Shown in pieces: positions 41,690 to 52,705 of a DNA stretch of 64,000 nt. This DNA comes from Streptococcus cristatus ATCC 51100 (lineage in GTDB: Bacteria > Bacillota > Bacilli > Lactobacillales > Streptococcaceae). Below the pieces are notes generated by a model. That model ran no database searches, was not told the origin of the DNA, and worked only from the letters and a program-made list of their open reading frames with translations. The stretch covers positions 1,116,001 through 1,180,000 of the forward strand of contig NZ_CP050133.1 in assembly GCF_011612585.1 (NCBI RefSeq). Reading direction: 5' to 3'. A program made the position numbers and the translations under genes. Position 1 is the stretch's first letter; each line of letters begins with the position of its first letter.

Positions 41690-42140
41690 TTGTTTCTTCC
41701 TTCAACATCACCAGTAATAAAATCGCTACTCCAACAGTCAAGTACATATCTGCTACGTTAAAAATAGCAAAATTGACAAAATCTAGCTGGAACATATCCA
41801 CTACAAATCCTTGCTGAATCCGGTCAATGAAATTGCCCAAGCCACCAGCAATAATTAGAATGAGTCCCGTCAGCATCCACTTAGAAGCTTGGATATTTTT
41901 AATCAAATACCAAACAGCAACTCCAATCACGGTACAAGTTATCAAGGCGAAAAACCACTGCTGATTTTCCAAGATAGAAAAGGCTGCACCAGTATTTCGC
42001 AGGTAGGTCAAACTGATAATCTTAGGAATAAACTTTCTAACTTGGCCCAATGAAAAATTGGAAACAATATAATACTTGACTGCCTGATCAAGAGCAATCA
42101 AAAGAATAACTAAAAAAGGAATCGCAATTTTACGTTTCAT
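41673..42140 (-). CDS. lspA: Lipoprotein signal peptidase II
   Basis: A 155-aa membrane aspartyl protease with four transmembrane segments. It cuts prolipoproteins before the lipid-modified Cys. Catalytic Asp residues are in [15 protein letters not shown] and [11 protein letters not shown]; the Asn-rich LRNTGAAFS motif is present. Start overlaps the cpsY stop by four bases. It would process AdcAII, Pht-like and other lipoproteins of this strain. Confidence 0.95.
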   Translation of the reverse strand: MKRKIAIPFLVILLIALDQAVKYYIVSNFSLGQVRKFIPKIISLTYLRNTGAAFSILENQQWFFALITCTVIGVAVWYLIKNIQASKWMLTGLILIIAGGLGNFIDRIQQGFVVDMFQLDFVNFAIFNVADMYLTVGVAILLLVMLKEETNGIEN

Positions 42141-43045
42141 ACTTCTCTTTTCTGTGCAAAATATTCTTTCATAACAGCTACAAAAGCTTCGCCGACCTGA
42201 CTCAACTCTACATCTTCCCTCTTGACATAGACCATGTGATTGTCTAAATTGTCTCGTAGTTTGATGACAGTGATTCCATTTACACTGTTGCTATCCAAAA
42301 AGCCAGATCCAGTCGCATAAGCATCCGTCCGCTCCAAAATCCCATTCAGCGTAGCTCGATCCGTCACATTAAACATCTGGGAGCTAGCGCTGGTATCGAC
42401 AAAATTATCAGAATAATAGAGGTACTCATCCTTTTCCTGAGTGAAGCGAACGGTTGGCAAAGTGGCCAAATCTTCCATGACCAGTTCCTCCTTTTGAGTC
42501 AGAGGATGATCTTCCCGCAGATAAATGTGGGTCTGGAAAGGGATTAGCTCAATGACCTCCAAGCCGAGCTTCTCCACCCGCTGCATAATGCCCTTACTAT
42601 TCTGATTGTTGAGATAAATAATCCCAATCTCGCTGTGGCCTTGGGCCACCTCGTCCAAAATCTGCACGGTTGTTGATTCAAAAATCCGGAAATTCTTATA
42701 TTCTGGATACTTTTGAGAAAACTCCGTAATCAATGGCGGCAAAAAATCATAGTGTTGACTGGCAATGGAAAATTCATCCTTTTCCTCTTCAGGATTGGCA
42801 TACTGATTTTGAAAGACATCAAATCCTTTGACCAATTCCTGAGCTCTCTCGTAAAATTCCATACCACGGCGGGTCAAGAAGGTTCCACTACTGGTTCGAC
42901 GAAAAACTTTAAATCCCAGCTCCTTTTCCAAATCTCGCACCGCGATAGATAGACTGGGCTGGCTGACATACATCTTTTCTGCTGCTTCGCGGAAAGTTCC
43001 GCTGTTGGCAATAGCCACTACATAACGCAATTGTTGAATATTCAT
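42137..43045 (-). CDS. cpsY: LysR-family regulator, CpsY/MtaR type
   Basis: A 302-aa LysR regulator. The HTH is [20 protein letters not shown] followed by [19 protein letters not shown]. The effector domain follows from about 90. The conserved gene order cpsY-lspA-rluD identifies it with the CpsY/MtaR group, which controls methionine and capsule or metal-related genes in streptococci. The exact regulon is not derivable here. Confidence 0.85.
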   Translation of the reverse strand: MNIQQLRYVVAIANSGTFREAAEKMYVSQPSLSIAVRDLEKELGFKVFRRTSSGTFLTRRGMEFYERAQELVKGFDVFQNQYANPEEEKDEFSIASQHYDFLPPLITEFSQKYPEYKNFRIFESTTVQILDEVAQGHSEIGIIYLNNQNSKGIMQRVEKLGLEVIELIPFQTHIYLREDHPLTQKEELVMEDLATLPTVRFTQEKDEYLYYSDNFVDTSASSQMFNVTDRATLNGILERTDAYATGSGFLDSNSVNGITVIKLRDNLDNHMVYVKREDVELSQVGEAFVAVMKEYFAQKREV

Positions 43046-43087
43046 ATCTTTTTCCTTTTACAAATACTCCTAATTATACCATAAAAT

Positions 43088-43106
43088 CTGCCTTCCTCAA
43101 AGGCAG
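43088..43106 (-). terminator. Terminator after the TDT transporter
   Basis: Arms CTGCCTT and AAGGCAG enclose five bases with ATTTTAT beyond on the minus strand. Forty bases after the stop at 43148. Confidence 0.65.
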
Positions 43107-43147
43107 GCAGCGACTTTCCTCTTGGAAATACATCTCTGAAATCTGCA

Positions 43148-44062
43148 TCATTTGCCTAAAATGTCCTTTGTGTATAAGAAGGTGACATAAAGAACGACGA
43201 GCAAGGCTATTAAGACCTCAAAAGCAAGCAGAATTTGCCCAGCTAGACCAAGATTCAACACGTTCAAAGACTGCTTCAAGGCTACAGCCGAAATAACCAA
43301 AGGGAAGGTAAAGGCAGAAAATCCTGCTGAAAAAGGACGCTTGATCAAACGAGGCAGTCGCCACAAAATAAAGGCATAAAAGCATTGACCCGAAATCAAG
43401 AGCAAGCTCAACAAGACAGGATTTGGCTGAGGAAAAGTAGCTACATAAGCCGCTGTCATCAAGGAAATAGGCGCACAAATCGTTGTTGTATTCGGGCGTA
43501 CATTCTCTGCTAAGCCGATTTTATAGGTCTTATAAAGAACGATTGGCAAGACCAAAATAGTCGCTAAAAGCCCGTACCAGAAGACCAGCTGCCCCAAAGC
43601 TAACTGCTGGGGAACAGCAATGGTCAGAGGAGCGACACCAATCCCGACAAATAAGACCGTCCAAGCGGGAAAGACATTCTCCCACTTGAAAGGGAACACA
43701 AAGGTCAGGATATAATAGACCATCAAGAAAACCAGTCCGCTAAAGCTCAGCCACCACAGCACTTGCGCACTAATTTGGGCAAAATTCCCCAAGAAAGTCC
43801 AGCTCGCTAGATAAGTCGAAGCTACCATTCCCTGCATAAAAAAGGTCGGGAAGACCGAGGCCACTAGCGCTTGACCTAGTTGCTCTTTGACTTGCTTGGT
43901 ATGCGTCAGCATTCCCATCACTAGATGGAGGAAAAACAAGAATGCCAGACTTGCTAAAAGATAACGCAAGAGTTGACTAACATCACCAACTAAATTTCCC
44001 AAGGCTAGTAATCCTAGTACCAAGCCCGCCTGAACTAAGAATGGCTCTTTTCTCTTTATCAT
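43148..44062 (-). CDS. TDT (TehA/SLAC1)-type transporter
   Basis: About 304 aa with about ten transmembrane helices, the layout of the tellurite-resistance/dicarboxylate transporter family. The ATG at 44060-44062 (MIKRKEPFLVQAGLVLGLL) is used because AGGAG lies eight bases upstream; the longer frame runs into the neighbouring GNAT gene. Motifs such as VFPTFFMQGMVAS and GVAPLTIAVPQQ fit pores of this family. The substrate is not known. Probably co-transcribed with the double-GNAT gene upstream. Confidence 0.8.
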   Translation of the reverse strand: MIKRKEPFLVQAGLVLGLLALGNLVGDVSQLLRYLLASLAFLFFLHLVMGMLTHTKQVKEQLGQALVASVFPTFFMQGMVASTYLASWTFLGNFAQISAQVLWWLSFSGLVFLMVYYILTFVFPFKWENVFPAWTVLFVGIGVAPLTIAVPQQLALGQLVFWYGLLATILVLPIVLYKTYKIGLAENVRPNTTTICAPISLMTAAYVATFPQPNPVLLSLLLISGQCFYAFILWRLPRLIKRPFSAGFSAFTFPLVISAVALKQSLNVLNLGLAGQILLAFEVLIALLVVLYVTFLYTKDILGK

Positions 44063-44111
44063 CAACAGATCTCCTAACCTTAAAAGCACTTTTCTCCAAA
44101 GGATAATTCTT

Positions 44112-44972
44112 TTATTTTCTCTTAAAATAAACTGTTTCCGATTTTCGTTTAAAGCCCAATCTTTCATACAGCCTTAGGGCACCTGTATTCTGGGCTTCTA
44201 CTACGATTTGACAGACTTGTCCATTTCGGCTAGCAAGGTCATTCAGGATAGATCTGACTAGGTGACTCCCTAAGCCCTGTCCCTGAAAGGTCGGATCCAC
44301 AGCTAAGGCAAACAGATAATTACTTCCAAAACTTGTATCCACTGAGCAAGACGCCACGATATGACCGTCTTTTTTCAGTACATAGAGCAGGCTATCTGGG
44401 CTCTCCAGCGCTTGACTGGCATAGTGAAGCGCAGTCTCCATCGGCATTTCAAAAATCTGCGACTGAAACGCTGCAATCTCCGCAACCATTTCCTTTATCC
44501 CAAGTAAAACTTCCACGCCTTCTTTTTCTTCTTCAGGGAAAGTTCCTGCAGCCTGCTCCAGCCAGATTTCCGTTTCTTTCAAATCATAGTCAAACTTCTC
44601 AGCAAAGGTCGGATGGTCTGCTAAAAACTTGACTTCACTGATGTATTCAATTTGAGATAAATCGTATTTCTCTGCAATTTTGAAAAATTCCTGCAAAAGA
44701 GCGCTCGCTATGCCCTGTCTGCGATAGTCAGGCAACACATAGACAGATACCTCTGCTTGCCCCGGCTCATCCGCATAAACTGATAAAAAACCGACCGTTT
44801 GATGATCTAGGTTGGCCAGAAAAAAGGCTGGCATATCCCCATCAAAATTATAGGCGTTGTCCAGATAAGGAAGACGATAAGTCCCATCTATAACGTGGCA
44901 GTTTTGAACCAGCTCAAAGAGCTGATCTTTGATTTCCTGACTAGGCTTGCTATAAATCTGTATTTCCATCAT
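44112..44972 (-). CDS. Double-GNAT acetyltransferase
   Basis: A 286-aa protein with two GNAT domains. The N-terminal one has LPDYRRQGIASALLQEF near residue 85; the C-terminal one has VDPTFQGQGLGSHLVRSIL near 225 and the family end NTGALRLYERLGFKRKSETVY. Both A motifs (R/Q-x-x-G-x-A/G) are intact, though in such proteins often only one domain is active. Substrate unknown. Confidence 0.85.
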   Translation of the reverse strand: MMEIQIYSKPSQEIKDQLFELVQNCHVIDGTYRLPYLDNAYNFDGDMPAFFLANLDHQTVGFLSVYADEPGQAEVSVYVLPDYRRQGIASALLQEFFKIAEKYDLSQIEYISEVKFLADHPTFAEKFDYDLKETEIWLEQAAGTFPEEEKEGVEVLLGIKEMVAEIAAFQSQIFEMPMETALHYASQALESPDSLLYVLKKDGHIVASCSVDTSFGSNYLFALAVDPTFQGQGLGSHLVRSILNDLASRNGQVCQIVVEAQNTGALRLYERLGFKRKSETVYFKRK

Positions 44973-45018
44973 TCTCCCTCACAAACTTGTATCCATAACA
45001 AATGTGCTACGTACTATT

Positions 45019-46884
45019 CTACTCCAACTCACTCAGATACTCATAGCGCTCATACTTTTCAAGAAGCTGGTCATTCTTGTCATCCAGCTCCTTCTGAAGT
45101 TCCGATAGCTTGGTAAAGTCCGAACCGTTCTGCTCCATCTCCGTCTCAATGGTGGCGATGCGTGCTTCCAGCTTCTCGATATCCGCCTCGATGGTCTCCC
45201 ACTCTTGCTTTTCAAAGTAGCTCATCCGCTTCTTCTGCTCCCGCGCCTTGACGGACTTTTCCTTTTCTTTCTTTTGGGAAATAGCTGCGCTGGATTGTCT
45301 AAAAGCCTTCTCATCCAGATAGTCCGTGTAGTTGCCAAAGAACTCTCTGACCTGACCATCCTCAAAAGCTAAAATCTTGCTGGCTACCTTATCGAGGAAA
45401 TACCGATCGTGACTAACTGTAATCACCGGTCCTGCAAAGCCCTGTAGGAAATTTTCTAAGACCGTCAAGGTTGCGATATCCAAATCATTGGTCGGCTCAT
45501 CCAGAAGCAGGACATTAGGCTTTTCCAAAAGAAGCTTGAGAAGGTAAAGCCGCTTCTTTTCTCCACCAGACAATTTCTCAATCAAAGTGCCGTGGCTTGA
45601 GCGAGGAAAAAGAAACTGCTCCAAGAGCTCAGCAATGGATGTTGTGCCGCTCCCACTCTTAACTTCTTCTGCGACTTCCTGCAAATAATTGATGACCCGC
45701 TTGGACTCATCCAGCCCTTCAATCTGTTGAGAAAAATAAGCCACTCGAACTGTCTCACCGATTATGACCTGACCAGACTGAGGCTGCAACTGACCAGCAA
45801 TTAGGTTAAGCAGAGTAGACTTACCCACTCCATTATCTCCGACGATACCTAGTCGATCTTTGTTTTGCAACAAGAGATTGAAATGCGACAAAATCTGCTT
45901 GTCTCCGTATGCAAAATCCACATCTCTAAACTCGATGACCTTCTTCCCAATACGACTGGTTTCAAAGTTCATCTCTAAGTCCGTCTGATTGGTCTGACCA
46001 GCCAAATCACTTTTGAGGTCATGGAAACGATTGATACGTGCTTGCTGCTTGGTCGCTCGCGCCTGAGGCTGACGGCGCATCCAAGACAGTTCCTGCTTGT
46101 ATAGCTGCTGTTTCTTGTGTAGCAGGGCAGCATCGCGCTCATCCTGCTCAGCCTTGAGCCGAACATAGTCCTGATAATTGCCCTGATACTCAACCAAGCT
46201 CCCGCCGTCCAATTCAAAAATCCGCGTGGAAATATTATCCAAAAAATAGCGGTCATGAGTAATAAAGAGAACTGTCTTCTTTGAATTTTTCAGGAAATTT
46301 GTCAGCCATTCAATCGTATCAATGTCCAGATGGTTGGTCGGCTCGTCCAGCAGCAGCAAGTCTGCCTCTGAAAGCAAAACCTGCGCCAACTGAACCCGCC
46401 GGCGTAGACCACCGGAAAGCTGGCTGATTTTTGCTGACAAATCCGAGATACCAAGCTTGGATAGGACGGTTTTTACCTGACTTTCAATCTCCCAAGCATG
46501 CAGCGAATCCATTTCTGCCATGACCTTGTCTAGACGAGCTTGCTTGGCTTCATCATAAGCTGCCATGAGCAACTCGTATTCTCGAATAAGCTGCATTTCT
46601 CGCCAATCGCTGGACAAAACAGTATCCAAGACTGTCTTTTCTTCATCGAAGTCTGGTTCCTGAGTCAAATAGGAGATTTTATAGTCAGATTTTGCTGAAA
46701 AGGGATATACATCACCATCAAAGCCTGATTTGCCAGACAAGACATCCAGAAGGGTTGTCTTTCCTGTCCCATTGACTCCAATCAGCCCGATCCGATCCAA
46801 GTCGTGAATGATAAAAGAAATCTCTTGAAAGACTGTCTTATCCCCGACAGACTTACTCAGCTTTTCAACGATAAAGTCACTCAT
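45019..46884 (-). CDS. ABC-F family ATPase (Uup/YdiF-like)
   Basis: A 621-aa soluble protein with two ABC domains. Walker [10 protein letters not shown] near 37 and GDNGVGKST near 347. Signatures: [12 protein letters not shown] and [12 protein letters not shown]. Both Walker B motifs read LLLDEPTN. A coiled coil ends the protein, as in Uup. ABC-F proteins act on ribosomes or DNA, not as transporters. Start overlaps the cca stop by four bases. Confidence 0.92.
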   Translation of the reverse strand: MSDFIVEKLSKSVGDKTVFQEISFIIHDLDRIGLIGVNGTGKTTLLDVLSGKSGFDGDVYPFSAKSDYKISYLTQEPDFDEEKTVLDTVLSSDWREMQLIREYELLMAAYDEAKQARLDKVMAEMDSLHAWEIESQVKTVLSKLGISDLSAKISQLSGGLRRRVQLAQVLLSEADLLLLDEPTNHLDIDTIEWLTNFLKNSKKTVLFITHDRYFLDNISTRIFELDGGSLVEYQGNYQDYVRLKAEQDERDAALLHKKQQLYKQELSWMRRQPQARATKQQARINRFHDLKSDLAGQTNQTDLEMNFETSRIGKKVIEFRDVDFAYGDKQILSHFNLLLQNKDRLGIVGDNGVGKSTLLNLIAGQLQPQSGQVIIGETVRVAYFSQQIEGLDESKRVINYLQEVAEEVKSGSGTTSIAELLEQFLFPRSSHGTLIEKLSGGEKKRLYLLKLLLEKPNVLLLDEPTNDLDIATLTVLENFLQGFAGPVITVSHDRYFLDKVASKILAFEDGQVREFFGNYTDYLDEKAFRQSSAAISQKKEKEKSVKAREQKKRMSYFEKQEWETIEADIEKLEARIATIETEMEQNGSDFTKLSELQKELDDKNDQLLEKYERYEYLSELE

Positions 46885-48086
46885 CCAACTTGCTCCTTAA
46901 TAAAGTTCATAATCTCTTCCTTGCTATTTGCCAATTCTCCGTCGACAATGGCCCATTCAATTTTATTCAGGATTTTTCCCAATTCTGGCCCTGGTTTAAA
47001 GCCATAATCTCGGATCAAATGACTGCCCGTCATCACAATCTCATGTTTGTCATGAATGGTCAGAGCAGCATGTGTCACTTCAATAGCCTCAAACTCAACT
47101 GGTAAGCCTGCTGCTTGCCTCAAACTTTCCGCCTGTAGAATCAAATCCAAATCATACTGATAGCAATCACGCTTAGAAAGACTCCGCTCCTGCCGAATCT
47201 CATAAACAGCCACTAGCTGATTTACTCGCTTTTGAAATTCATTGGACGTTTTCCAATGCTTCAAAAACTTGCGAACATCTTTTACCTTCAAAGCCAGCAA
47301 AAGCGCAGCCCAAGCCTGCTCAGAACTAGAAAATTGAAAATCTTCTTCTAAACCGTCTAGTAGTTCCTGCAAAGCTTCTGCTGAATGTTTCATATCAGGA
47401 AGAAAGTCGTAGGCAGCAGCTTTGAGCAGGCTCTCCAGACCTTTTCGCCAGAAAGGTGCCATCAAGAGCTTGTCAAACTCGATAAAAATCCGCTCTACCG
47501 ATATCTTCTCCAAAAGCGGCGCGCAATCTGCCATAGCCTGAAAGGTCAACTCTTCCAAATCAAAGTCTAAACCAGCCTGAAAACGGAAGCCCCGCATGAT
47601 GCGGAGAGCATCTTCATTGAAACGCTCTGAAGCCACTCCAACTGCCCGCAGAGTGCGATTTTTCATATCTGCCAAACCGTTAAAGAGGTCCACAATCTCC
47701 CCCTCTTGGTTTAAAGCAAGTGCATTGATTGTAAAATCCCTACGCTTCAGGTCTTCTTCCAAAGAGCGCACAAAAGAGACCTGACTAGGCCTGCGGTAGT
47801 CCACATAGACATCCTCAGTCCGAAAGGTCGTTATCTCGTATTCCCCCTGGCCTTCCAAGACCAGAACCGTTCCATGCTCAATGCCAACATCGACAGTCCG
47901 AGGAAAGATGGTTTTGATCTCCTCGGGATAGGCCGAGCTGGCAATGTCCACATCGTGAATCGGCCGATTCAACAGAGCATCTCGTACAGAACCGCCGACA
48001 AAATAAGCCTCAAAACCGGCCTCTTTAATCTTCTCTAATACTGGCAAAGCCTCCTGAAACTCAGAAGGCATCTTCTCTAATCTCAT
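46881..48086 (-). CDS. cca: CCA tRNA nucleotidyltransferase
   Basis: A 401-aa class II CCA-adding enzyme, Bacillus-type length. Head domain: [20 protein letters not shown] with the catalytic DVD, then [11 protein letters not shown]. The neck R-helix [14 protein letters not shown] is clear. It adds or repairs the 3' CCA of tRNA. Four-base overlaps with dapB and with the ABC-F gene show a tightly coupled operon. Confidence 0.95.
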   Translation of the reverse strand: MRLEKMPSEFQEALPVLEKIKEAGFEAYFVGGSVRDALLNRPIHDVDIASSAYPEEIKTIFPRTVDVGIEHGTVLVLEGQGEYEITTFRTEDVYVDYRRPSQVSFVRSLEEDLKRRDFTINALALNQEGEIVDLFNGLADMKNRTLRAVGVASERFNEDALRIMRGFRFQAGLDFDLEELTFQAMADCAPLLEKISVERIFIEFDKLLMAPFWRKGLESLLKAAAYDFLPDMKHSAEALQELLDGLEEDFQFSSSEQAWAALLLALKVKDVRKFLKHWKTSNEFQKRVNQLVAVYEIRQERSLSKRDCYQYDLDLILQAESLRQAAGLPVEFEAIEVTHAALTIHDKHEIVMTGSHLIRDYGFKPGPELGKILNKIEWAIVDGELANSKEEIMNFIKEQVG

Positions 48087-48850
48087 AGTAAATGTTCCAA
48101 TCCATAGACCAATTCAGAGCGCTTCACTACCTCTTTGATACCCAGATTTACCCCAGTCATAAAGGAAACCCGGTCATAGGAGTCATGCCGCAAAGTCAGC
48201 CCTTCTCCTTGACTACCAAAGATAACTTCCTGATGGGCCACTAAGCCCGGCAAACGCACTGAGTGAATCCGCATGCCGTCAAAGGCAGCTCCACGGGCGC
48301 CAGCCAACGATTCTTCTTCATCAGCCGCTCCCTGCTGCTTGCTCGTCCGAACTTGACTGATTAATTCAGCTGTTTTGATAGCCGTACCACTCGGTGCATC
48401 TTTTTTATTGTCATGATGCAGTTCGATAATCTCCACGTCTGGGAAATACTTGGCTGCTTGGGCTGCAAACTGCATAAGCAAAACAGCTCCCAGAGCAAAA
48501 TTCGGCGCAATCAAACCGCCCAGACGCTTTTGACGAGATAATTGGGTCAAGTCTTCAATCTGCTCAGGCGTGAAACCAGTCGTTCCGACCACCGGAGCAA
48601 ATCCATTCTCAAGAGCGAAGCGAGTATTTTCATAAGCCACTTTGGGAGTCGTAAAGTCAATCCAGACATCTGCCTGAAGACCAGCAAGTTCTTCTTTGGT
48701 ATTGAAAACTGGAACTCCCGCTACTTCCTTTTCCTCTGTGAAAGGATCTAGCAGACCGGCCAATGCCAACTCAGGATCTTCTGTTACCATCTTATAGGCT
48801 GCTTGTCCCATCTTTCCCTTGAAACCAGCAATAATGACTTTTATACTCAT
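48083..48850 (-). CDS. dapB: 4-hydroxy-tetrahydrodipicolinate reductase
   Basis: A 255-aa DapB in the lysine/diaminopimelate pathway. NAD(P)H-binding [10 protein letters not shown] lies at residues 9-18. The catalytic motif [15 protein letters not shown] near 148 and the [18 protein letters not shown] stretch are intact. Lysine is part of the streptococcal peptidoglycan stem. Confidence 0.95.
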   Translation of the reverse strand: MSIKVIIAGFKGKMGQAAYKMVTEDPELALAGLLDPFTEEKEVAGVPVFNTKEELAGLQADVWIDFTTPKVAYENTRFALENGFAPVVGTTGFTPEQIEDLTQLSRQKRLGGLIAPNFALGAVLLMQFAAQAAKYFPDVEIIELHHDNKKDAPSGTAIKTAELISQVRTSKQQGAADEEESLAGARGAAFDGMRIHSVRLPGLVAHQEVIFGSQGEGLTLRHDSYDRVSFMTGVNLGIKEVVKRSELVYGLEHLL

Positions 48851-48892
48851 CTAGAACCTCTCTCTATTCTTGACTAACCGCCCTGCAAAACT

Positions 48893-49744
48893 CTAGACCA
48901 GCGGAATGTAGGCCAAAGCGACACTACCCTCGCCCAAGTGAGTTCCAATTACACTACCAAAGGTAGCCAGAGGAATATCATCCGCTATGCCAGCCGCTAT
49001 CAGCTGCTGGCGTAAGCTTTCCGCCTTCTCTTCAGCATTCCCATGAATCACTATGATCTGATAAGAAGCGGAGGCAGTTTTTTCCTCGACTACTTCAATC
49101 AATCTCTTAATCGCTTTCTTTTCCGTCCGAATCTTTTCAAAGACTTCGATGACCCCTGCATCGTTAAAATACAGAATCGGCTTGATACTTAGGAGATTTC
49201 CCAAAATAGCTGCGCCATTGGACAAGCGACCGCCCTTAACCAGATGATTGAGATCGTCAACCATGATAAAGGCACTGGTTCCATCGATTTGTCTCTGAAT
49301 CTTGAGCAAAATCTCTTCAAAATCCTGTCCTTCCGCAGCCCAAGTTAAAGCATTTTCAACCATGAGCCCCAGCGGAGCACTGGTGATTTTTGAATCAGGA
49401 AAGGCGATTTTCAAGTCAGCAAACTCGTCCTTGAGATACTGGATATTTTGATAAAATCCTGAAATCCCACTGGATAAAAAGAGCCCCAGCACATGCGTGT
49501 AATCCTCGCTGGCAAGGCGCGTCAACGTCTCCTCCAACTCTGCCACACTAGGCTGACTTGTCTTTGGCAAATCATCTGCAGCAGCCATTTTCTCATAAAA
49601 CTCACTGGCTGTCAGATTTTTTCCTTCCACATAAGTCTCTCCAGCAATCACTACTGGAATATCGAGCACAAAAAGATGGTCATTTCCACGAAGGCTATCA
49701 GGTAAAAAAGCGGACGAATCCGTTATAACCGCTAATTTCATCAT
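48893..49744 (-). CDS. DegV-family fatty-acid-binding protein
   Basis: A 283-aa DegV protein that binds fatty acids and serves the FakA/FakB kinase system. ITDSSAFLP near residue 7, TSQPSVAEL near 60, [12 protein letters not shown] near 90 and the ligand-loop [17 protein letters not shown] near 162 are family marks. It is translated 1 base apart from the DUF1149 gene. Confidence 0.9.
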   Translation of the reverse strand: MMKLAVITDSSAFLPDSLRGNDHLFVLDIPVVIAGETYVEGKNLTASEFYEKMAAADDLPKTSQPSVAELEETLTRLASEDYTHVLGLFLSSGISGFYQNIQYLKDEFADLKIAFPDSKITSAPLGLMVENALTWAAEGQDFEEILLKIQRQIDGTSAFIMVDDLNHLVKGGRLSNGAAILGNLLSIKPILYFNDAGVIEVFEKIRTEKKAIKRLIEVVEEKTASASYQIIVIHGNAEEKAESLRQQLIAAGIADDIPLATFGSVIGTHLGEGSVALAYIPLV

Positions 49745-50118
49745 TAGAACTCCAAATTAATACCTGGCAAATCTAGCGCAATCTCAGTCACTTCATAAGT
49801 CAAGCGATTGAGCATAGTCAAACAAGGACGCGCCAATTCTTCCACTTCTTCATGCTCAAACTCACTAGGTTCCTGCACCAAACGTCCTTGAATATGATTT
49901 GTCTGCGTGATCGTTCCACTAATTACAAAACGATCAAACACAATCATGAAAGTCAAAATCACAATCATGGATGTTGAATTCTTTTCTTCATTTCTTTCAA
50001 TCAGCTGAAAATTCACGTCAACTTTTGTTTCAGGTGTTCCATTCTCTTTTTCCCATTCAAAATTGCGTGCATCAAAATGATACTGGCTGACAAATTCTTG
50101 TTCACGTTGTAATTCCAT
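49744..50118 (-). CDS. DUF1149 family protein (SecB-like fold)
   Basis: A 124-aa protein matching DUF1149, common ahead of degV in streptococci. It shows [16 protein letters not shown], an FRVISG-like strand ([12 protein letters not shown]), and [21 protein letters not shown]. Structures of the family resemble SecB chaperone subunits, but the role is unknown. It starts the operon that reads degV, dapB, cca and the ABC-F gene. Confidence 0.8.
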   Translation of the reverse strand: MELQREQEFVSQYHFDARNFEWEKENGTPETKVDVNFQLIERNEEKNSTSMIVILTFMIVFDRFVISGTITQTNHIQGRLVQEPSEFEHEEVEELARPCLTMLNRLTYEVTEIALDLPGINLEF

Positions 50119-50227
50119 TACTATTCTCCTAAAAATATACGATAGTCCATTATAACATAATTTGATGTATCTTTCTAGCGATAATTGTTTTCAGGGCTCT
50201 ATCCGGATAGGAAATGGTAACGGATTC

Positions 50228-50671
50228 TCACAAAGTCTGAAGCTGATTCTGGGCGTAATTTTTCCATACTTCCAAGTACTCACTCGTTTCACCTGTTTCT
50301 CTACGCTTAAAGAATAGATTAAATAAAAATCCAACAAAGCCTGGATAAGATTGTATTCTTACCAATTGGCAGGTCGAAGAAGTCAAAGGAATCACTTGAC
50401 AATTTAAAATCGAATGCAGAAGAGAGTGTCTCGCATGTATCTCAATCAAAAAGGCTTCCTCATTGACCTCGCTTATTTCGCAAGACATTTTTATTCCTTC
50501 TTTTGTCACAATATCGTATTTTCTTCCTTCGTAGAAAAAGTCTTCTCCGCCCTCAAAGTGAATGGCTTGATTTGTTGATAAATTAGGAAGCCATTTATCC
50601 ATCATTTTCAATGATTCCCAAGCAATTTTTGCATTCATATTCACAACTAACTTATCTGTATATGTTTTCAT
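50228..50671 (-). CDS. SRPBCC (START-like) small protein
   Basis: About 147 aa; the ATG at 50669-50671 (MKTYTDKLVVNMNAKIAW) is preferred to an earlier start inside the fru terminator. The N-terminal strand, the WESLKMMDKWLPNLS helix and the final amphipathic helix fit the polyketide cyclase/START fold, which binds hydrophobic ligands. Function unknown. It is monocistronic. Confidence 0.65.
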   Translation of the reverse strand: MKTYTDKLVVNMNAKIAWESLKMMDKWLPNLSTNQAIHFEGGEDFFYEGRKYDIVTKEGIKMSCEISEVNEEAFLIEIHARHSLLHSILNCQVIPLTSSTCQLVRIQSYPGFVGFLFNLFFKRRETGETSEYLEVWKNYAQNQLQTL

Positions 50672-50702
50672 AATCTTATCCCATCTATTCAAATTATGGC
50701 AA

Positions 50703-50733
50703 AAAGAATCTTGATAAAGCATCAAGATTCTTT
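50703..50733 (-). terminator. Strong terminator of the fruRKA operon
   Basis: Perfect 13-bp arms AAAGAATCTTGAT / ATCAAGATTCTTT enclose five bases and end in TTTTTG on the minus strand, ten bases after the fruA stop. Confidence 0.93.
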
Positions 50734-50743
50734 CGCATATGTT

Positions 50744-52705
50744 TTATTTTTCAAGTGGTTTACGCAAATATCCGAAAAGAATACCGCTGACAACTGCACC
50801 AATCAAGACATAGACAAGGTAAAGGATTGGGTTGTTTGTCAAACCGATGACGAAGATTCCTCCGTGAGGAGCCATAAGTTTGATGCCAGACAGACCAACA
50901 AGTGCACCTGTAAGAGCTGAACCGACGATAAAGCTTGGGATTGCACGGGCTGGGTCAGCAGCTCCAAATGGAATCGCACCTTCTGTGATGAAAGAAAGCC
51001 CCATAACGATATTTGTCAAACCAGAATCACGTTCTTCGGTAGTAAATTTATCTTTGAAAAGCAGAGTTGCCACGAATACTGCAAGCGGTGGAACCATTCC
51101 GGCTGCCATAACCGCTGCCATGACTGGAGAACCACCAGTTGAAACAGTGCTTGCCAGTGTACTTGTACCAAATACATAAGCTGCTTTGTTGACTGGTCCA
51201 CCCATATCGACAGCCATCATACCACCGACTAAGAGACCGAGAAGAACCGCAGAGCTTCCGCTTAGACTAGCAAGGAAATCGTTGAGGGCTGTATTGATTG
51301 CTGACATAGGGATATTGACTGCCAGCATAAGGAATCCAGTCACAAGAACACCAAGAAGTGGCAAGAGCAAGATGGAACGAATACCTTCAAGTGAGCGAGG
51401 CAGACCTGCAAGTAATTTGCGAAGGACTAAAATCACACCACCAGCTAAGAAACCACCGACCAGAGCTCCAAGGAAACCAGATGATACACCCGCTAGAGAG
51501 AGTGTCTTCTCACCACCTGCAGCATAGGCAACACCACCAAATGATGCACCGCTGCTAGCAATTGCACCGGCTACGAAACCAGAAACCAAACCTGGCTTTT
51601 CAGCGATTGAGTAGGCGATATAACCAGCCAATACTGGCAACATGAAGCCAAAGGCTGCACCACCAATTGCCTTAAATTGAGCTGCAATCTCATGATAGCT
51701 TCCCAGATTAGAAAGCTGATCTTTTGGTACACCTAAGATCTGATCCAGCAAGAAGGCAATGGCAATCATAATCCCGCCACCAATAACGAATGGCAACATT
51801 TGAGAAACACCGCTCATCAAGTGCTTGTAGAAAGCACCACCCAAGCTAAGTTTTTCATTGCTGCTAGCTACTGCAGCGCCACCGTTAGCAGCCTTGTAGA
51901 CTTCGGCATTGCCAGAAAGAGCTAAATTGATGAGTTCTTCTGTCTTGCGGATACCGTCTGCAACCGGGCGACTGATTAAAGGTTTGCCGTCAAAACGATC
52001 CATTTCAACAGCCTTGTCTGCTGCGATGATGACCGCTTTAGCTTTTTTAATGTCTTCTGCTGTCAGTTTGTTGCCGACACCGCTGGCACCATTGGTTTCA
52101 ACCTTGATGCCGACACCCATTTCAGCAGCCACTTTTTGAAGGGCTTCTTGAGCCATGTAAGTGTGGGCAATCCCTGTTGTACAAGCTGTAACAGCTACGA
52201 GGAAGTAGCCAGATTCGTTGGCAGGAGCAACAGTTGCAGGCTCTTCTGCTTTTTCTGAAGCTTGGTCAAAAAGAGCAATAACTTCATCTGGCGAAGATAC
52301 TTTACGCAATTTGTCAGCAAAACCGTCTTTCATCAAGTATTGAGACAATTCTGCCAAGGCAGCCAAGTGGGTGTCGTTAGCACCTTCTGGAGCTGCAATC
52401 ATGAAGAAGAGGTCTGTTGGTTTACCATCCAAGCTTTCATAGTCAACACCCTTATTTGACTTGGCAAAGAGAACGGTTGCTTCTTTGACAGCAGAGTTCT
52501 TACTGTGCGGCATAGCGATTCCGTCACCCAAACCAGTTGAAGTCAAGGCTTCACGCGCCAAAATGCCTTCTTTAAATGTTTCAAAATCCGTCACATAACC
52601 GTGATCGACCAAGCTTTTGATCATCTCTTCGATGACGGCTGTTTTTTCAGTTGCCTGCAAATCTAGCAACATGACATCTTTTCTCAATAGGTCTTGAATT
52701 TTCAT
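50744..52705 (-). CDS. fruA: Fructose-specific PTS EIIABC
   Basis: A 653-aa fused permease. IIA (residues 1-145) has the phospho-His in GIAMPHSKN near 67. IIB (about 165-265) has the phospho-Cys in VAVTACTTGIAHT. IIC (about 290-650) has about nine to ten transmembrane segments, including GYIAYSIAEKPGLV and VDMGGPVNKAAYVFG. It imports fructose as fructose-1-phosphate. Start overlaps the fruK stop by four bases. Confidence 0.95.
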   Translation of the reverse strand: MKIQDLLRKDVMLLDLQATEKTAVIEEMIKSLVDHGYVTDFETFKEGILAREALTSTGLGDGIAMPHSKNSAVKEATVLFAKSNKGVDYESLDGKPTDLFFMIAAPEGANDTHLAALAELSQYLMKDGFADKLRKVSSPDEVIALFDQASEKAEEPATVAPANESGYFLVAVTACTTGIAHTYMAQEALQKVAAEMGVGIKVETNGASGVGNKLTAEDIKKAKAVIIAADKAVEMDRFDGKPLISRPVADGIRKTEELINLALSGNAEVYKAANGGAAVASSNEKLSLGGAFYKHLMSGVSQMLPFVIGGGIMIAIAFLLDQILGVPKDQLSNLGSYHEIAAQFKAIGGAAFGFMLPVLAGYIAYSIAEKPGLVSGFVAGAIASSGASFGGVAYAAGGEKTLSLAGVSSGFLGALVGGFLAGGVILVLRKLLAGLPRSLEGIRSILLLPLLGVLVTGFLMLAVNIPMSAINTALNDFLASLSGSSAVLLGLLVGGMMAVDMGGPVNKAAYVFGTSTLASTVSTGGSPVMAAVMAAGMVPPLAVFVATLLFKDKFTTEERDSGLTNIVMGLSFITEGAIPFGAADPARAIPSFIVGSALTGALVGLSGIKLMAPHGGIFVIGLTNNPILYLVYVLIGAVVSGILFGYLRKPLEK